Below, one piece after another: positions 62,055-64,000 of a DNA stretch of 64,000 nucleotides. Origin of the DNA: Cystobasidium ongulense. Its lineage: Eukaryota; Basidiomycota; Cystobasidiomycetes; Cystobasidiales; Cystobasidiaceae. The notes under the pieces were generated by a model that saw nothing but the letters and a program-made list of their open reading frames with translations, did not search any database and had not been told where the DNA came from. Position numbers and translations under genes: made by a program. The stretch covers positions 930,001 to 994,000 of the forward strand of contig BQUP01000004.1 in the NCBI GenBank assembly GCA_022835595.1, in the 5' to 3' direction. Position 1 is the first letter of the stretch, and every line of letters starts with the position of its first letter.

Positions 62055-63919
62055 ATGTCGGTCCAAGGGCCTTCTATCTCGCAGCTCGAACCTCCACATT
62101 CTGGAACAAATGGAACCAGCTCGCCAGTTGCTGGCTCCAGCAAGAATGGCTCGTCAAATCCAATGTACAAGCGTGTACCAGCGCATCTAATGCTTCCTGA
62201 TGGCACACCCAATTACCTTCGAATGATCTTGACTGCCAGAGTCTACGATATTATCCAGCCGACACCTTTGACATTTGCTACACAACTTTCTGCAAGACTA
62301 GGATGCAACATTTCATTGAAGCGTGAAGACCTGCAACCTGTATTCAGCTTCAAGTGCAGAGGTGCATACAACTGCATAGCTCAGCTTTCGAAAGAGGAGA
62401 AGGACCGTGGAGTCGTAGCTTGCAGTGCTGGTGAGCGCTCTATATCGTGGACTGACTCGGACACAGCATGCTGATCGGAAGTCACTGCAACGATTGTAGG
62501 CAATCATGCACAAGGCGTTGCTTTGGCATGCGCAAAGCTTGGTATCAAATCCACTATCGTCATGCCACTGAATACGCCATCTATCAAGTACCGCAATGTA
62601 AAGCGTCTTGGTGCCGAAGTTCTGCTGTACGGAAACGATTTCGATATGGCCAAAACCGAATGTGCACGGCTTGAAAAGGAAAAAGGGTGGACGAACATTC
62701 CTCCGTACGATGACCCTTTCGTCATTGCTGGTCAAGCGACAGTGGCTACAGAAGTCCTACGACAACTCGACAACATGGAAGACTTGGACGCCGTGTTTGT
62801 ATGCGTTGGTGGCGGTGGTTTACTCGCGGGCGTGGCTACATATATAAAGAGCGTGGCACCGCCTCACGTTAAGGTGGTAGGCGTTGAGACTGTCGATGCC
62901 GATGCTTTGACTCAGAGCTTCGCCAAGGGTGAGAGGGTCATGTTGGAGGAAGTTGGGTTGTTCTCAGACGGTACAGCAGTACGACTGATTGGCGAAGAAT
63001 GCTGGAGACTCTTAAAGGCGGGCATAGTAGATGAGATGGTGCTCGTGGACAATGATGAAATCTGCGCAGCCATCAAGGATATTTTTGAAGGTATGTACCT
63101 GAAAGATACTCCTCTTTTTTAAAGGAGATAATTGATAGACGCTCGCAAAACCTAGATACACGCTCGGTACCGGAGCCAGCAGGCGCCCTTGCTGTGGCCG
63201 GGATGAAACGATACATCACAAAGTATAAGCTACAAGACAGCAAAAAGGCCTTTGTTGCGACAGTTTCCGGAGCCAACATGAATTTCGACCGGTTACGATT
63301 CGTAGCGGAACGTGCAGAAATTGGCGAAGGTCGCGAAGCTTTGTTGAGCGTCATCATTCCAGAAAAGGCTGGCTCCTTCTTGGAATTGCACAATCAAATC
63401 CTCCCAAGAGCTGTCACCGAATTCAGCTATCGTTATTCTAGCAAGGAAAAGGCGTACATTTTCCTATCCTTCAGTCTTAGCAGCCAAAGTCAGCGAGAGC
63501 AAGAATTGCAAGGCATTATCTCAGCCATTAATCTCACACTCGCCAAGCACAACACAAGTAAACAACGGACATTCCACGCAGTTGATATTTCACACAACGA
63601 GTTAGCAAAGACTCATGCCCGCTACCTTGTAGGTGGCCGCCAGTCGGTGCCGAACGAGCGGTTATTCCGCTTCGAGTTCCCAGAGCGCCCCGGTGCATTG
63701 AAAAAGTTCCTCGAAGGTCTAGACAGTGGATGGAGCATTTCCCTTTTCCACTATCGCTTCATTGGAGGAGATATTGGCAAGATTCTCGCGGGCTTCCAGA
63801 TCCCGCAGCAAGATTTTGAGCGTTTCGACCTCTATCTGAAAGACCTCGATTATAGATTTGTGGAAGAAACAGATAATGTTGTGGTCAAAAGCTACCTTAG
63901 TGGAATAGATGAGCAATAG
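62055..63919 (+). CDS. ILV1: Threonine deaminase (threonine ammonia-lyase), biosynthetic
   Basis: PLP enzyme that makes 2-oxobutanoate from threonine, the first step of isoleucine synthesis. Three or four exons. The catalytic lysine lies in [23 protein letters not shown] is split by an intron at about 62431-62499; the phosphate loop is [27 protein letters not shown] follows another intron. Two C-terminal ACT-like regulatory domains are visible, [20 protein letters not shown] and [20 protein letters not shown], which in the family bind isoleucine and valine for feedback control. The start at 62055 ([14 protein letters not shown]) is set by a stop just upstream; no classic mitochondrial presequence is evident, though the enzyme is mitochondrial in other fungi. 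It ends in [10 protein letters not shown]. Confidence 0.96.
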
Positions 63920-64000
63920 GGCGCAGGCTGTCGCAAATTTGCATTACTGGGTACAAGACTATCAACGGGTATACCCTTTTAACTATCAGGTTTTCCACGG

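Overview
The window is nuclear DNA of a fungus, almost certainly a basidiomycete. The genes are dense and on both strands, nearly all are cut by many short GT-AG introns (mostly about 50-80 nt), and the gene content is eukaryotic core machinery plus a pair of DUF6533 membrane proteins, a family typical of Basidiomycota. I cannot name the genus from sequence alone. No rRNA, tRNA, CRISPR, virus-like element or complete transposon was recognised.

Layout, left to right: a GH5 exo-beta-1,3-glucanase, 3' part (1-1345,+); DNA topoisomerase I (1865-5441,-) head to head with complex I subunit NDUFB3/B12 (5622-6104,+); WRNIP1/MGS1 AAA+ ATPase (6362-8495,-) head to head with an RNase P RPP14-type subunit (8648-9248,+); an aldo/keto reductase (9310-10924,-) head to head with the trifunctional tryptophan gene TRP1/trpC (11290-14017,+); transportin KAP104 (14482-18032,+); an L-type lectin cargo receptor (18556-20111,-); two tandem DUF6533 membrane proteins (20897-22849 and 23638-25374,+); DBF4 (26115-29333,+); a four-TM SUR7-like protein (29708-31986,+); a protein with two homeodomain-like regions (32451-35067,-). 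A 3.7 kb stretch without a convincing gene follows, holding a 141 bp foldback repeat. Then come divergent H2A (38726-39291,-, N-terminus lost in an N gap) and H2B (39942-40496,+); SAGA subunit SGF73 (41231-42846,+); a zeta-type P-loop kinase (43261-44540,+); MYST acetyltransferase ESA1 (44667-46721,-); a large UBA / Cys-rich / E2 fusion (47798-51730,+); an ERT1/RDS2-like Zn2Cys6-PAS regulator (52654-55261,+); three tandem arrestin-like genes (55886-57418, 58287-59835, 60290-61858,+); and threonine deaminase ILV1 (62055-63919,+).

Functional themes: chromatin and DNA replication/repair (TOP1, MGS1, DBF4, H2A, H2B, SGF73, ESA1), transport (KAP104, lectin, arrestins) and amino-acid synthesis (TRP1, ILV1). 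Genes are single transcription units, not operons; several pairs share short divergent promoters.

The most interesting observations are about gene structure. TRP1 appears to need a 3-nt microexon, and MGS1 a 7-nt microexon, to restore invariant residues of their families. The whole H2A-H2B spacer is an imperfect inverted repeat, as if one half-promoter had been copied head to head. The UBA/Cys-rich/E2 fusion, the double homeodomain protein, and the arrestin array with a conserved LPxY site are also worth a second look. All spans given for spliced genes include introns.
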